A stretch of 64,000 nt of DNA from the NCBI GenBank assembly GCA_021234155.1, contig JAJEKV010000002.1, positions 14,235,428 through 14,299,427 of the forward strand. The letters run 5' to 3'. Each line of letters opens with the position of its first letter. The first letter of the stretch is position 1. Under the pieces are notes generated by a model that was not told where the DNA came from, ran no database searches, and saw only the letters and a list, made by a program, of their open reading frames with translations. The stretch is from Isoetes taiwanensis. Its lineage: Eukaryota > Streptophyta > Lycopodiopsida > Isoetales > Isoetaceae. This document shows positions 1-12,450 of the stretch, one piece after another. A program made the position numbers and the translations under genes.

Positions 1-6
1 ACCTAC

Positions 7-3000
7 TTCCATTCTTGATTTGCTCTGGGAAACAAACTGTTTAAAGCGTTCCTTATCCTTGAACTCCACATCCTGAAGCACAGTACGCATCTGTAGAAGA
101 AGAGCAAAACTCAACCAGACAGAATGACTTGCACTGTACAATATTAATCAAAAACGATTGCCAAGGCCAGTAAATTTGTCAAATGCATTTACCAAACCAA
201 AAAGATCCCCTGCTTGTGGTGCCATAGCTTTCCCACGAATGATTATATGACTTGAAGGCTCTTCTTTGCCTCTTATTGATGATGTAGAAGGGTACACTGA
301 AATACCACCCGTTTTCCGACCAATAAGTTGATTCAACTCCACAAAATCCATATCTTTTGTACCCATCTCTAGAAGTGATTGGCTGCAAATATACATTTTC
401 AATCCCATTAGAACATAACGAAGGAGTGTGGAGTTAGACCTAAACACGTCTATCTCTAGAAGCGACTTGATGCCGAACTTCAACTGTAGAGATCAATTCA
501 ACCATGGGAACTAGGGATAAAGAGGGCAGAATGAAAAGGGCTTGTAAATTTTATGCAAACAAATACTTTCAAAGGTCCAGATGAAACTTGACAATTTGTG
601 CCCGTAAATATGGGCAAATCAGGCCAATGCATCGATGTCAAGAAGGTAATTAACAACATTGAAAGAGGCAAATTATTAAACACATCACATCAGCCCAAAT
701 CTGGAGTACATATGTTCAGGATAGTGGGAGCTGTGACTTAATTTGACTCAACATGTATTAGAGTCACAAGCACAGAACTGATTATGAGCCGATTATGATT
801 TTAAGAAAACAAATTCAATCTGCTAGCTTCATCAAGAAAGCTGTAAATATTTTGCACTTAAGATCCTGCAATCATGCCCTCCCTGTATTCAACATACTAG
901 CAGTGGGAAATGACAAACAGCATCAGAATAGTAATCCCAGGCCACAACTTTATTGATTCATTCCATCCTTGCATCTAGTTGTACAAGTGACTTTGACAGA
1001 TGTTAAGAATGTTTTGGCTTGCATATAAAATATGGGTTCCTAGATTGGAGAATAATGCAGGCATACATACCAGAATAACGGCACTAGAGGAAGTAAATTT
1101 GGAGATAGATTCCGCATATCAAATGCAGCTTCAGCATAAAGAACGTCATTTGTGAAAAGATCATGACGCAGTATCTTTGAGCCTTGCATTTCTCCCACCT
1201 GCGAATTAAGAACCCTATTATTATATTTACGATATAATATATAGCAAAGGCTCAACCAGAGGAACTTAACAATAATCAAGAACATTATACTTGTTAAAGA
1301 GTTGTATCCCCTCTTGAAGATGTTTCGTATCATATTTTGAGAATGTTAAAGCCATGCTTCTCCAATCTGTGAGGTAATTTACCACCTCAATCTCAAGTCG
1401 CGATGTCAAGAGGCAAGAATGTTTCTCAAATGTAGAAAATCTAAGGACCCTAAAAATATGGCCAAAAAAGCTTCCATTCTGCATTCATACTGACTGAAAA
1501 TCTAAGGATATGACGAGGTATGTCCCGATGCAAATTTATTAGTTTGGAATGGGATTGTGCAGATGCTTACCATCCCACTTATGAGCCACTTATTTTCGAT
1601 TCAAAAGCAAATTGCAAGGCTATCTAGGATACAGACTTATGAGTGATGCGATCACATGCAAACATGCTCGTGAAGTGTTTGCAAATGTTTAGTTATCATT
1701 GTATTTTTATTCTTAATTCTTCTTGATCATTCAAACTTATGTTCTTGCGATCTTAGATTGAATATTAGATATCATTCACTTCACCTCAATTGGAACATAG
1801 ATAGGTTCCTTCGGTATGTCTGATAAAGACAGGCAAGGAACGGCTTTTAATGCTTCAGGTGGGTCTGGAGTCTCTTGTCTTCTACGAAGATCTTCTGTTG
1901 CACGAGCAAGTTCTGCGAGATCCTCCTTAGTCATGCTTCTTTTGACATTCTCCAAGCGATTCCGTTCAAGGGACTCTGTGTTTGTTGCCTTTTCACCATC
2001 AGGCTGCACAATAAGGTTTTGTTAATACTGGAAACTGGACTGTACATTATAAGCAATAGAACCAGACCTGAAGTTCCACAGTGACACGGTGTGAATTTTG
2101 CAATATATATTTTTGAATGATAGGAGAGAAAACTCCTTTTGCACCTTCATCTGCCAACCGTTTCTTTAAAGCTGCCAATGGCTTAGCAAACTTTAGTGGC
2201 TCAAATGGGTCACCTCCATAAATCCACTTTCCCTGATGTATAAGATAGCTCAAGTCAGTAAGCAATAGATGTGTCATTCCACACTCCTTGAATATACCAC
2301 AAACTTATATAAAGAAGTATGACTAGCCACAAACCAATGATCGAAGCATTAGTGAAAGACCGCGAGGAAAAGATCCAGTGTTGTTCTCTCGTAATGAAAA
2401 CTCAATTGTATTCAGTGATGCTTCCACGGCCTCGTTACTGAAACCTTCATCAGCTAACTTTCTCAATGTTTCTAAGATTAGCTCCTCTACATGTGAAACA
2501 TTGGACTCACAAACACCTTTCAATCCAACACTAAATTCTGGCTGTAATAGTTCATCCTCTACCCCACTTGCAACAAGGGCCTCTCCTAATCCACTCTCGA
2601 GCAGAGTCTTTCTTAAAGGAGCAGCTGGCGTCCCTAACATTAGATGATCGAGGAATCCCAACACCAATTGTGTCTCAATATCAAATGGCTCCTCACTGAG
2701 CAGCCAATTCATAGACACCATGTACTTCTTAGATAGATCTGCTTCATCACCCACAGCATACTTGGCAACAACCTTCTTCGGTGCAGAGAATAGCTTTTGA
2801 GTATTAACTTGTGATTCTACTGCTGCTGAATTGGCCTCAAAGTTGGACAAGTATTCTGCAAACAAAACCACAAGTTCATATGAGTTATGGCTTTCTTAAA
2901 TGTCAAGGAAAAATGGAAGTCTGATACAACTGCAGCATTAAAACAATATTACTAAGCAGACATATTTAGCAAAATGGCGCTATACCATGCATAATACGCA

Positions 3001-5350
3001 AACGCTCATTTGGATCATCATCTCCATAGAACCATATCCTTGCATTACTAGGATGGTAAAACTTTTGATGAAATTGCTGCCAATCTCAAATACTGAGGTG
3101 TTAAAAGAAAACTCAGTAATATCTACAAACTTCTGTAGAAAGTTCAACAAAGTTCAGTTACCTGAAACTCTTCAAAAGAAAGATCTGGTATAACAGCTGG
3201 ATCACCACCACTGTCGACACCGTAAGCATTATCAGGAAACAATGCCTACACAATAGGCTGTTAGCGTTAAGAACAATCCCAGTAAAGACATCTATCAACA
3301 GTACATGCCCATCTAACTTTGATGTCTGATGATGCTGGCTGGCTTCAAGCATCAATTCTCAAATTCAAACCTATATTACCTGTTGGCACGTCCTTGCAAG
3401 GACACTATCAGGTTGTGAATAAACACCCTTCATCTCGTTAAACACTACTCCTGCATACAGTTACGTAAGCAACTTGTAAAATATATTCACTATGTTTCTC
3501 CAACTATACATCAGATTTTATTAATACATTCCTACACCAAACATCTTTTGAAGTAGGAAACGGCAGTATTAAGATAATTATCATCCCTTCGGGAATTTGA
3601 AAATACTAAAGTTCGTTTTGAGATTTTGGACATGGTAAATTTCAAGTTAATAGTCCCCAAAAGTAAGTTCCCTGTATGAAATGGCTTCAAAAGAAGACAA
3701 ATATTATGAATGGGCATAGACCAAACGCTAAACAGTACCCACAAACACCAAAGCAAAATGTCTCTTACTCTCATCAAAGAACTGTAATGAATTTTAGATA
3801 CTGTTAGAGGATGTATCCATAATTTCTCACCCTCCAAAGGCATTCTTAGCCACTGGCAAAGAGCAGAAATGGAGGGCAGACCCACTACCATTGCCGTTTG
3901 ATGTGAAGTCTATCTAAATGCAGAGTCCCTTCATGGTGAAGCTATAGAGCTCAGAAAAGATTGTATTTACTCAAATAAGATGGCATACTTTAAAAGCCGA
4001 CAGTGCGAGAGGATTCTATATGGGTCTTCTGCTGTCAAATCATAAGTTCTGGATGTTTGTCAGTTTCTTACATATGACAAATATGATCATGCGAGAGAAA
4101 AAAATTCTGACAGCATGAAAGTTAATGCATAACTCCATTTACCTTTGAACGTAATGTCTTCTGAAGAATCTTCTACTTCATAATGCCACCCTTCTTGCTG
4201 GAACGTCCGAATGTCATTTACACATTTAGGGTAAAATACAGCATCTAAATATACATCAACTAGATTGTAGAAGTCCTGCATAAGAAAAACTTGGATAGTG
4301 AATACTCTATACCCAAAAAAATTGCTTCAATGCTATGTATACATGTATACCTTAAGATTTGTTGATGCAACAGGATAGCAAGTCCTATCAGGATAAGTGA
4401 ATGCGTTCAAAAATGTGTGTAAGCTACCCTTAAGAAGTTCCACAAACGGCTCTTTCAACGGATATTTCCTTGAACCACAGAGTACACTATGCTCCAGAAT
4501 ATGAGGAATTCCTTTGGAATCTTTGCTGCAGAAAACGTGTTATGGTCAGCATTCAGTTGCATACTTGCAAAGAATATTTGGAACTTACGGTGGCGTTCGA
4601 AAGACAATCCCAAAAACCTTATTTTCATCGTCATTTACAATGGACATGATCTCTGCTCCAGTCTTATTATGGCGGTAAAGAATGGCTGTCGACTTGTACT
4701 CTTCAATAAATTCAGTTTTAATTTCTTCAAATCCAAGCGCTTTTGCAACTTCGGGGTCAGCACCTGTCAAACATGACATAATAGAGTAAATTTGGTACCA
4801 ACGGATAGCACAAGACCATCATCTGATATACCTCATTTGGCAATGAAGATGAAAGGGGAAAGTAAATATAGACACATTCTTGACGAATCAAGCATATTGG
4901 TTATGCATTGGGATTCATTTTATAAGCTAAGCTTGCTTAGTATCGTAACGTTTCATTGAAAATGCTAAGGGAAGTCTAGTATATCTCTCAATTATTTATA
5001 GATGATCAATGCAATAATTCGCATTGAAAAAACTGCTCACCAATTTTTGGAGATGGAGGCGAAGGGGCAACCACAGCCTGAACCACATTGTAGGACCTTC
5101 TCTGGGAATAAATTAAAGGGTATAATGACCTTGGATTCAAAGACCTACTGATTCTGCGGAAACCAACCCAATCTGAAGCTTTTGAAGGTGCATTTTTTTT
5201 AACATTCCGCTTGCTTAACGAATTAGAGGAACCATAGTTTCTAATTTGAATCCCAGAGACTGGCAATCTTCGACATTTCCTTGCCAATCCAATCACTTTT
5301 TCTATTGTATATGCTGCGTTGGGACTCTTTGCGCCTGTGCAGAGGCTCAT
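7..5350 (-). CDS. PREP: Presequence protease (PreP), M16C zinc metalloprotease, 3' end outside window
   Basis: PreP enzymes degrade cleaved transit peptides and other short peptides in mitochondria and plastids. Thirteen exons with GT-AG borders can be placed on the minus strand: 5350-5041, 4763-4589, 4525-4351, 4275-4143, 3450-3380, 3245-3162, 3076-2986, 2855-2335, 2232-2068, 2003-1785, 1198-1071, 382-193 and 90-7. They sum to 2,346 nt, exactly 782 codons, and every junction keeps frame. Exon 1 starts at an ATG and encodes a basic, Ser-rich leader that looks like an organelle-targeting peptide. Exon 3 carries HILEH, the inverted zinc motif HxxEH. Exon 4 ([22 protein letters not shown]) and exon 8 ([19 protein letters not shown]) match plant PreP closely. 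The family is about 1,080 residues long, so roughly the last 300 lie beyond base 1. I see no stop or frameshift. Whether it is PREP1 or PREP2 cannot be told. Confidence 0.96.
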
Positions 5351-7617
5351 TTCTAATTACAAGTGCAAGAATGGTTCAATTTTCTCTAGGCCCAGGATGA
5401 GGAAGGCATAAACCCTAAACCAGAGGCTCTAGTTTGTGCTGACGTGGTACTCAACTTGTGGTTCATTTTTTACAGATCTTTGTCCCTTCTCTCCAAAAAA
5501 ATCTATTCTATTCTAAAAGAAAAGAAAACACATGGTAACTTTGTGAGAAAGCAATTGCCTTTGCACACAAAAATGCCATCTATCTATGTATTTCTTGCAC
5601 GTAAATGATTCCTTATCTCATTTAATTTAACTTATAATGCAGGCAATACGACACCTTGGTTCGGGAAAATCTGGGGGAGCCTTGTAAGCTATCGTGTGAG
5701 ATTAAAATTTCACAGTACAACTTAGAAATAGCATAAAATATTCTCGGTCAAAAATAGCCATTTTTCTTGATATTTTCAGTAGGAATAGAGGGGAAGTATG
5801 TAGCTGGTAGGTTGGGCTAGATCTAGCAGGAAACTTGCCAATTAAGCATAAAAAATTTCCCGAACTAAGTACGACACCATCGAATTGCCATTTGGGGCAT
5901 GTAAGTAATTACCTCGTTAAATTTATTACACAGGCCTCGAATGATGCAGGCAATATGACACTGCCAGATTGTCAACTAGGGAGACACGAGGCTATCTGCT
6001 GTATAATATAAGATTTTACCAAAAGCAAATATGGAGATCCATACACCAGACACCAAAACAAATTAATTGCTCCAAACAAAAAATTAGGCTATTACAAAGA
6101 GATCTATTACAGGTTTAGACTATAAGATGCACGAATGAAAATAAATATGGACATCCATACCCCTTTATCCTTTCCCTCCAAAACCAGCCAAATGCTCCAA
6201 ACAAAAATCAAGCTATCACAAAGAGATCCATTATAGGTTTATTCTATCTACCATAAGATGCATGTACCATGCAAGCTATGCATAACGCTGGCTTTGTGGC
6301 AGCTCGAATCGCCCTTCCTCTGCTCGCTAGCCATGCTGATTACCAGAGATAGTTAGTGCATAACATCAGAGCCAAGGTTCAATTCCTCGTGGCTGAGGGC
6401 AAGCATCTCGAGGAAGGGGAGGAATTGATATGGTCTATGGGGTATGGAATAAAGCCTGGAAAGGTTGGGGCCCATTGGATACTGATTTCCTTGAAGGATC
6501 CGCCCTTTTGATGTGTTGCTTATCGCTAGAGGTGCTAGTACATAACAATTCTATTCTCTCATACTTTCTCTTCTCTTCTAGATTAGATTTGGAATCAAAT
6601 AAGGAATTTTTTTATATTTTTTATTGGTTGTTAAGGTGAATAGAAATATGTTAGAACTCATTAATAAATGAAATTATTATTTAGTCTTTCGCACGGAGTT
6701 GGACACTTTGAAGCAATATGAGGCTATCCACGTTGTACCAGTTGAGATTCTGAGATTCTTGTGCATTTGGAAACCTTAGAATCATTGGATTTGATCGACG
6801 GTTATAGAAAATTAATGGAAATTCCAGCATGTCCATTGCTAGCATTGGAAAGTTATGTCGGCGTTGGAGAAGCTATGGCGGGGCAGAGTTTTTGGAGAAA
6901 CAAAGTGGGGTATTTTCTAAACTCCACATTTTCTGCGTTTTATTGTTGCATTCCTCTGTCTGCTATCTTTCTTTGTTTTACGCTTTGTTGAACAAAAGGA
7001 TTGAATGGGCATTCGTATTGGAATGGAAACGTGCGTTTTTGTCCAATGCAAGTTCTTATTTAGTATCTTTGTGAAGAAATCTTGCAATCAATTGCAGATG
7101 CTCATGGTATCAGATAGTTTGGGTGTAAAAAACTTGCACCAATCCACTCTCAAGTGCTAGTGATCCTCACTTATGTAATTTCCGCTTCCATTATAGTTAA
7201 GCCGGCCCTTCTGCTATTTCCTATTCAATTCATCTCTGCATGCATTCATTTGTTTTGTCTGTGTAAAGGTCGCATAGGGATATCCATGCGCCTGCCATGA
7301 ATGAAGGCAAGATTTTGAAATTTCTACGTATTTTTCTTTTCCCATAGATTCTTAACCTTCCATCCATTCTATTTTTACCAATTGCTTCCCTGTTTCTTAG
7401 CCTGTTCTCTCATTCTTGAAAACACGTTTAATTCTTCCTGCAAGAACGGAAATTTTATCTTACAGCTGGACTTTGCTGCTAATGGGTGGACATTGGAGGT
7501 AGCTGCCTGTTGGCACTGTTGATGCACCTAGTGGCTGGTTTGTTCCTGATAGTATGAGGGGTCAGTTTGTTGACCACCAATTGTGGGGAGGGGAAGCCAA
7601 TGCATTAGAAATGTCAA
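5351..7617. other. Intergenic stretch, no gene recognised
   Basis: This should contain the promoter and 5' leader of the presequence protease gene, which reads away to the left. I find no convincing coding exon. A degenerate tandem duplication of about 120 bp lies at 6064-6275: both copies contain GCTCCAAACAAAAA and an AAAGAGATC-TATTA-GGTTTA block. The open frames here are short and resemble no protein I know. Confidence 0.5.
6064..6275. repeat. Degenerate tandem duplication (~120-bp unit)
   Basis: Two copies share the blocks GCTCCAAACAAAAA, ACAAAGAGATC and CATAAGATGCA in the same order, at about 6070-6165 and 6190-6275. No function is evident. Confidence 0.55.
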
Positions 7618-7833
7618 CCAGCGCAAAGGAGTGGACAATTGCATGCCTGTGTAGTTGACTATGGTTTTGCAACTAATATCTTTGTTGGAACTGCCCTTAT
7701 CAACATGTATTCCAAGGCAAAAAATGTTAAGGCAGCAAATGAGGCATTTCACAAAATTCAAAATAGGAATATAGTATTATGGACATCAATGATTTCAGGG
7801 GCATGGAGATCTGTGCAAAAGAGAAAGCTTCCT
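7618..7833 (+). pseudogene. PPR-protein fragment
   Basis: An open stretch reads LHACVVDYGFATNIFVGTAL, then INMYSKAKNVKAANEAF and IQNRNIVLWTSMISG. That is the usual succession of PLS-type pentatricopeptide repeats in plant organelle RNA-editing factors (HA-VVK-GF, VGTALI-MY-K, A-F, RN-V-WT-MISG). Only about two repeats remain. Reading stops soon after, and neither the upstream repeats nor an E/DYW tail is present. It is a broken relic of a normally 500-900-residue protein. Confidence 0.75.
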
Positions 7834-8888
7834 TAGGTGTGCTATTGATAAATCTGGGTTGTTAATTTCCTGAAACTATTGATGATGTGAGAATATATTC
7901 TCAAATGTTTAACTATTTAATCTCCCAAGCACTACAGTTTAACAATTTTTAGCTGAACATAAGGTTGTAGATTTTAGTCTAACGATGGATCAGATTAAGT
8001 GTGAGGTAGAGATTGACTGCAGGGTTTTGCTGACAACACTTTGGGGTTATGAGTAAGACAACTTTGCATTGCTAGAGTTAAGAAATACTCTGGAACCTAA
8101 TCAGCTTTCCAAATCTAGAAGCTGCTTACTTTCATCATGTGTTTAGATTGATATGCTTTAATCTATGAAAGAGTTTCGTTTGGTTATTTTCCATATGACA
8201 GCCAATGCGTTGATTTTGCATAGTAGACATTTAAAAATAGAGCCAAAAGCATGGGATGGATTGGAGAATATGGCAGTGCCTGCTTACTTCAGTATGTGTT
8301 TAGGTTGGTTGGCTTTAATGTATGGAAGAGTTTCGGTTGGTTATTTTTCATATGACATCCGATGCACTGATTTTGCATGGTAGACACTTAAAACATAGGG
8401 CCAAAAGCATGCGATGGATTGGAGAATACGACAGTGCCATCAGGTGCTAGACAACATATAGGACCAGTAAGAATATTTCAACATTATGCTCAATATATCT
8501 TGTTACTTGCTTTGTATCTTGTGATCCTTGCCGTCTTATTTCAAATCTTAATATGTTGCCAGACAAACTGGGTACTAGGAATTGACAATTTGCCAGTTGA
8601 TTTGAGCAATATCGTCTTGTAACTTGTTGCGAGATCCCTCTGATGGACAACATTCACAAATATTGGTTTCAACATAGCAGGATTTAATATCATTATAGTT
8701 CCATTATTACAAGGATATATACTTATTTAGCCTAATAGAAATCAAGCTTGTCAAGTTTCCTCACATAACTCAGTCTGTATGTCTGTGACATCTTTCTGGC
8801 AATGGAAAGCTTCTGGTGTCAAAAGCTTAAAAGCCCAACTGAATCATAAAGACCATTAAGAAAGTTTTCTGTATTATCTCATACATAT
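7834..8888. other. Intergenic stretch with a local duplication
   Basis: No gene is recognised. The only structure I see is the ~155-bp tandem duplication listed separately. The open frames inside it are by-products of that duplication. Confidence 0.4.
8126..8437. repeat. Tandem duplication, ~155-bp unit
   Basis: Two diverged copies run head to tail, at about 8126-8279 and 8280-8437. Shared landmarks are TGCTTACTT, GAAGAGTTTCG-TTGGTTATTTT, CATATGACA and GGATTGGAGAATA. The copies differ by scattered substitutions and small indels, so the duplication is not recent. Confidence 0.75.
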
Positions 8889-9275
8889 GTGTTTTTGACC
8901 AGGATACTGCGCTACCTTATCAGTCCAGTGTTTTCCTCAAGTAATGTAAATAATGAGATTGTGAAAGGCTTCTCTGGGCTGCCAATTGATGGTCACCTTC
9001 TATTTCTGAAAAATCACGTGCTTATGGGCCTAGAATTGAGTTTCTTTGTTGGAGAGTTATATAAAGAGAGAAAGCGGTTACTGCGTGGAATTGCACATTA
9101 TGTGTTGTTCGAAGATGCTCTTGAAACGACAATGTCCGAGTATGATAGTTCAATTTGCTCTGTTTGGTGTTGTCCCAGTTTCAGGCCGTAATTATTCAAT
9201 CTTCTTTCACGAAAAGATGATGTTCTGCTCTATCCAGAAGGAGCTAGAGAGGCCCTTCACTTAAAGTTAATGCAC
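8889..9275 (+). pseudogene. Acyltransferase fragment (phytyl ester synthase / DGAT-like family)
   Basis: Two overlapping frames resemble the acyltransferase part of plastid phytyl ester synthase-like proteins, which esterify phytol and diacylglycerol in plastoglobules. The first frame has GLPIDGHLLFLKNHVLMGLE and KRLLRGIAHYVLFED, the region of the NHxxxGLE and RGIAHP family motifs. In the first of these the usual GNH is KNH. A second frame after about 9130 reads VVPVSGRNY, and then DDVLLYPEGAREALHLK in a third register, matching the family YPGGAREALH motif. The frame changes and missing ends mark a pseudogene fragment. Confidence 0.6.
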
Positions 9276-9745
9276 TTGGTATTCTTATGGTCAATTTAAT
9301 GTCTATAAATGAAAAATTACGAGGATATATAAACCCTGAACTTGATTCTGTTATTGGAAGACAGACAAAAGTTGGTTGTAAAGTCGCAATAATTACCAAG
9401 CCTACAACATGTAACATGATCTATCTTGTATAAACTTGGAGAAATTTTTAGGTAGCTAGAGAGGCCCTTCACTTAAAGCTAACGCACTTGGTATTCTTAT
9501 GGTCAATCTAATGTCTATAAATGAAAAATTACGAGAATATGTAAATAACTGAACTTGATTCTGTTATTGGAAGACAGACAAAAGTTGATTGTAAAGTTGC
9601 GCCTACAACATATAACATGATATATCTTGTATAAACCTGGAGAAATTTTGGCATGGAAAGTTGGTTGTAAAGTTGCAATAATTACCAAGCCTACAACATG
9701 TAACATGATATATCTTGTATAAACCTGAAGAAATTTCGGCATGGA
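9236..9745. repeat. Local direct repeats downstream of the acyltransferase relic
   Basis: The block starting GCTAGAGAGGCCCTTCACTT recurs about 220 bp later, near 9240 and 9456, followed each time by TATTCTTATGGTCAAT and AATGAAAAATTACGAG. A second block, CATGATATATCTTGTATAAA and close variants, occurs three times, near 9415, 9615 and 9705. These are small segmental duplications at the end of the acyltransferase pseudogene, next to the plastid rRNA insertion. Confidence 0.75.
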
Positions 9746-9781
9746 GCATATATTGTTCTATTCTGTGGAGTTGGCGAGCCA

Positions 9782-9804
9782 CCTGGGGAGTACGTTCGCA
9801 AGAA

Positions 9805-9866
<62 letters not shown>

Positions 9867-9982
9867 CAACGCGAAGAACCTTACCAGGGCTTGACATGCC
9901 GCGAATCCTCTTGAGAGAGAGGAGTGCCTTCGGGAACGCGGACACAGGTGGTGCATGGCTGTCGTCAGCTCGTGCCGTAAGG

Positions 9983-10016
<34 letters not shown>

Positions 10017-10261
10017 GTGTTTAGTTGCCACCATTGAGTTTGGAACCCTAAACAGACTGCCGGTGATAAGCCGGAGGAAGGTGAGGATGACGTCAAGTCA
10101 GCATGCCCCTTACGCCCTGGGCGACACACGTGCTACAATGGCCGGGACAAAGGGTCGCAACCCCGCGAGGGCAAGCTAACCTCAGAAACCCGGCCTCAGT
10201 TCGGATTGCAGGCTGCAACTCGCCTGCACGAAGCCGGAATCGCTAGTAATCGCCGGTCAGC
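9782..10261 (+). rRNA. rrn16: Plastid 16S rRNA fragment in nuclear DNA (NUPT)
   Basis: About 480 bp matches the 3' half of 16S rRNA. It contains the conserved AACTCAAAGGAATTGACGGG, GCAACGAGCGCAACCCTCGT, GACGTCAAGTCAGCATGCCC and AATCGCTAGTAATCGCCGGT segments. The variant GTGCCGTAAGGTGTTGGG is the chloroplast/cyanobacterial form, not the mitochondrial one. The fragment starts and stops abruptly, without the upstream 900 bases or the final helix, and ordinary AT-rich nuclear DNA flanks it. It is a non-functional nuclear copy. A few substitutions (for example GTCAGCATGCCC where GTCATCATGCCC is usual) suggest it is not very recent. Confidence 0.93.
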
Positions 10262-11614
10262 TGTACATTTAACTCTATTAGACTATTCTTTCATGCTGAG
10301 TTTACCCACTTTCACGCGGGCCAGAGAATTTAATGAACACAGTAGCATCAAAAAACGATAGCCGCATAAAACTCTCTTCCCAAAAGAATAGAATTACATA
10401 ACGACCCCTTCATTTTTCTATTGTTATGTTTATTTTGAAAGTTATGTTAAGCCATTGGTCAATTTATCGATTGAAGGGGCACAATCAATTAATTAAATAT
10501 CATACTATAGCATGTATTCCTAAATGCATCTACTTAGCTAGCTATCAAAATCGTACAAAAGCTTACTATGAACTTACCTACATGGTGGTATTGAATTGCA
10601 TATGAATATAACTTACATGTAGTATTTGTGGGTAATTATGGTTTTAGCACAATAGACAGGGGAAATGGTTTTTGTAGTTTTATATCTAAGGCATGCATCA
10701 GGATTTAAAACTGATAATAACTTCGTACAATAAAATCTATTAAGCATCCGCAACTGATTTGCAGCTACTTCTGGACTACAATGTTAAGAGAGCGAACAAA
10801 GTTCACAACCGAGTCTATAAGGTAATTTAAGGATTCCCTGTTTGTGGGTATAGAATATATGTTGTAACAAAACTTCCAAATGGAATAGAATCCGTGCTTA
10901 ACTTCTCGAAGACTTGAATTCATGAGATGATCCAAGGTTTATCAGCTGAGCATAACTATATTGTGATTGGAACAACAGATGCATATTGCTAGATTTCAGA
11001 GTTATTTATCATTTCAATAATGGCGTAACAACTATGACCATAACCTCAGGAGTCTCATTGCATTTCAATCCTTGGGAATCATTACATATATTGTGGCTTT
11101 GAAGGCATATGTTTACTTCAATTCACTTTAGTCTAAACTGATCACTTGGCTAAGAAACGTTTTCCAGGCCTAGCACAGCAGGGGAAGTAGCTACGCATTG
11201 CATCAAAGGTACCAGGCCGGGTCTACTTCCTGGTGAGAAAAGCTATCTCAGCTAAAGGTATGTTTCCAGCAGCCAAAGTGTATAAATCAGGAAGATGGCA
11301 TTTAAGTATGAGATTGGAATACCCTCCTCTTCCAGTCCTGCCTGAAGTTTTTTCCACGCATACATTATGAACTTAAATAAGGACTCCATCATACAATGCA
11401 TTATTGTTTGTTATTGCAGGGAGGGAGGAAGAACTACAAGATAGAAAAAATGCAGTGATATCAGGGTATTTTTGTTATGCATCACTCGAATTGTATTCCT
11501 ACGCTTCCAGCATGTATTATGTTATTAGGAAAAGCTTTTAAATGAAGAACTTTATTTATCTTGCACGCTAAATTCTAGTGCTGTATAGTATATGCAAGTA
11601 CATTAACTGGATTC
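10262..11614. other. Intergenic stretch, nothing recognised
   Basis: This is AT-rich DNA with no convincing open frame, RNA gene or repeat structure that I can identify. I could not assign the sequence immediately after the rRNA fragment (10262-10400) to an organelle. Confidence 0.4.
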
Positions 11615-12450
11615 TGTGACGTTCCAGCATAATATACGGTATGAATACGTATATTATATGGCCATGTCACTCATACATATCGCCTTGACGACATGTACTT
11701 AGATCCGTAAACGGTCGCATCCTATGGGGCAACTTCCTAGGTTGCACATAGCATTTAACCCCTTTTTCCACATGGCAAGACCCCACATGCCCTTTTAGCC
11801 CTAACCCTAAAATTGTCATGTAAAAGGAACCAAAGGGAAACCCTAAGCCTTTTCCTATTTTGCATTACAGCCTCCTTGGGCCATTCCGGACAAGCCAAGC
11901 TGCTATTTCGCATTGCCAGACGTCACAAAGCCAGCTTTGCACAACAGATCTCCAAGATTCAGTCGCCTTCGCCTTGAACAGAAGCATGGACACGTTCTGA
12001 GGATTTGGAGCAAGCCAGGGTTCAGGTATGTGCAACGCCGACTTTTAGTTTGCAATGAGCTAGATTAGTGTGTTAGATTAGCCTTAGAGGTCTTATAGAC
12101 TCTGAGATCACAAGCTCTAACAAAGGAACCTAACCATGTATGTTTAGGTAGATAGATTAGATGTTATTCTACATTTCAGTTCCGCGGATGATGATGTTCT
12201 ATTCTATGCGCACTCCTGTGTATTAGGAAGGGGGGTAGAGACCCTGAAAGCTTTAGTAGTTGATGTATCTAGGTAGCTTCGTTAATTCCCAATTAATGCG
12301 GCCTGTGCATAAGAGCATGCCTGGCTGTGGGTGGCGGGGCTAGACTGGCAGATAAGGACATGTCCCATTATAGACTGATCCCTCTGGTGTGTAAAGCCCA
12401 CCAGGGATCTTAGCGGGCTAGGCCTAATGGCTTTCCACTGCTTGTGGGCA
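11615..12450 (+). mobile_element. Truncated LTR, same family as the solo LTR at 42.6-44.1 kb
   Basis: It starts TGTGACGTTCCAGCA, the same end as the solo LTR read on its own strand. It then follows that LTR in order: a TATACGG-rich segment, CCTATGGGGCAACTT, CCCTAACCCTAAAA, GGGGGTAGAGACCCTGAAAG and TGATCCCTCTGGTGTGTAAA. Similarity fades after about 12450, and the TGTCACA end is missing. It is an older copy truncated at its 3' end, in the opposite orientation to the copy at 42.6-44.1 kb. Confidence 0.8.

Noticed and set aside
5495-5517. Possible LINE tail (TCTATTCTATTCT)
   Set aside because: Only two to three repeat units, with no upstream 3' UTR or hairpin match. The similar short run near 22390 fails for the same reason.
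11800-11815. Telomere-like CCCTAACCCTAAAA
   Set aside because: Only two units, and it lies inside an LTR. The related solo LTR carries the same short motif.
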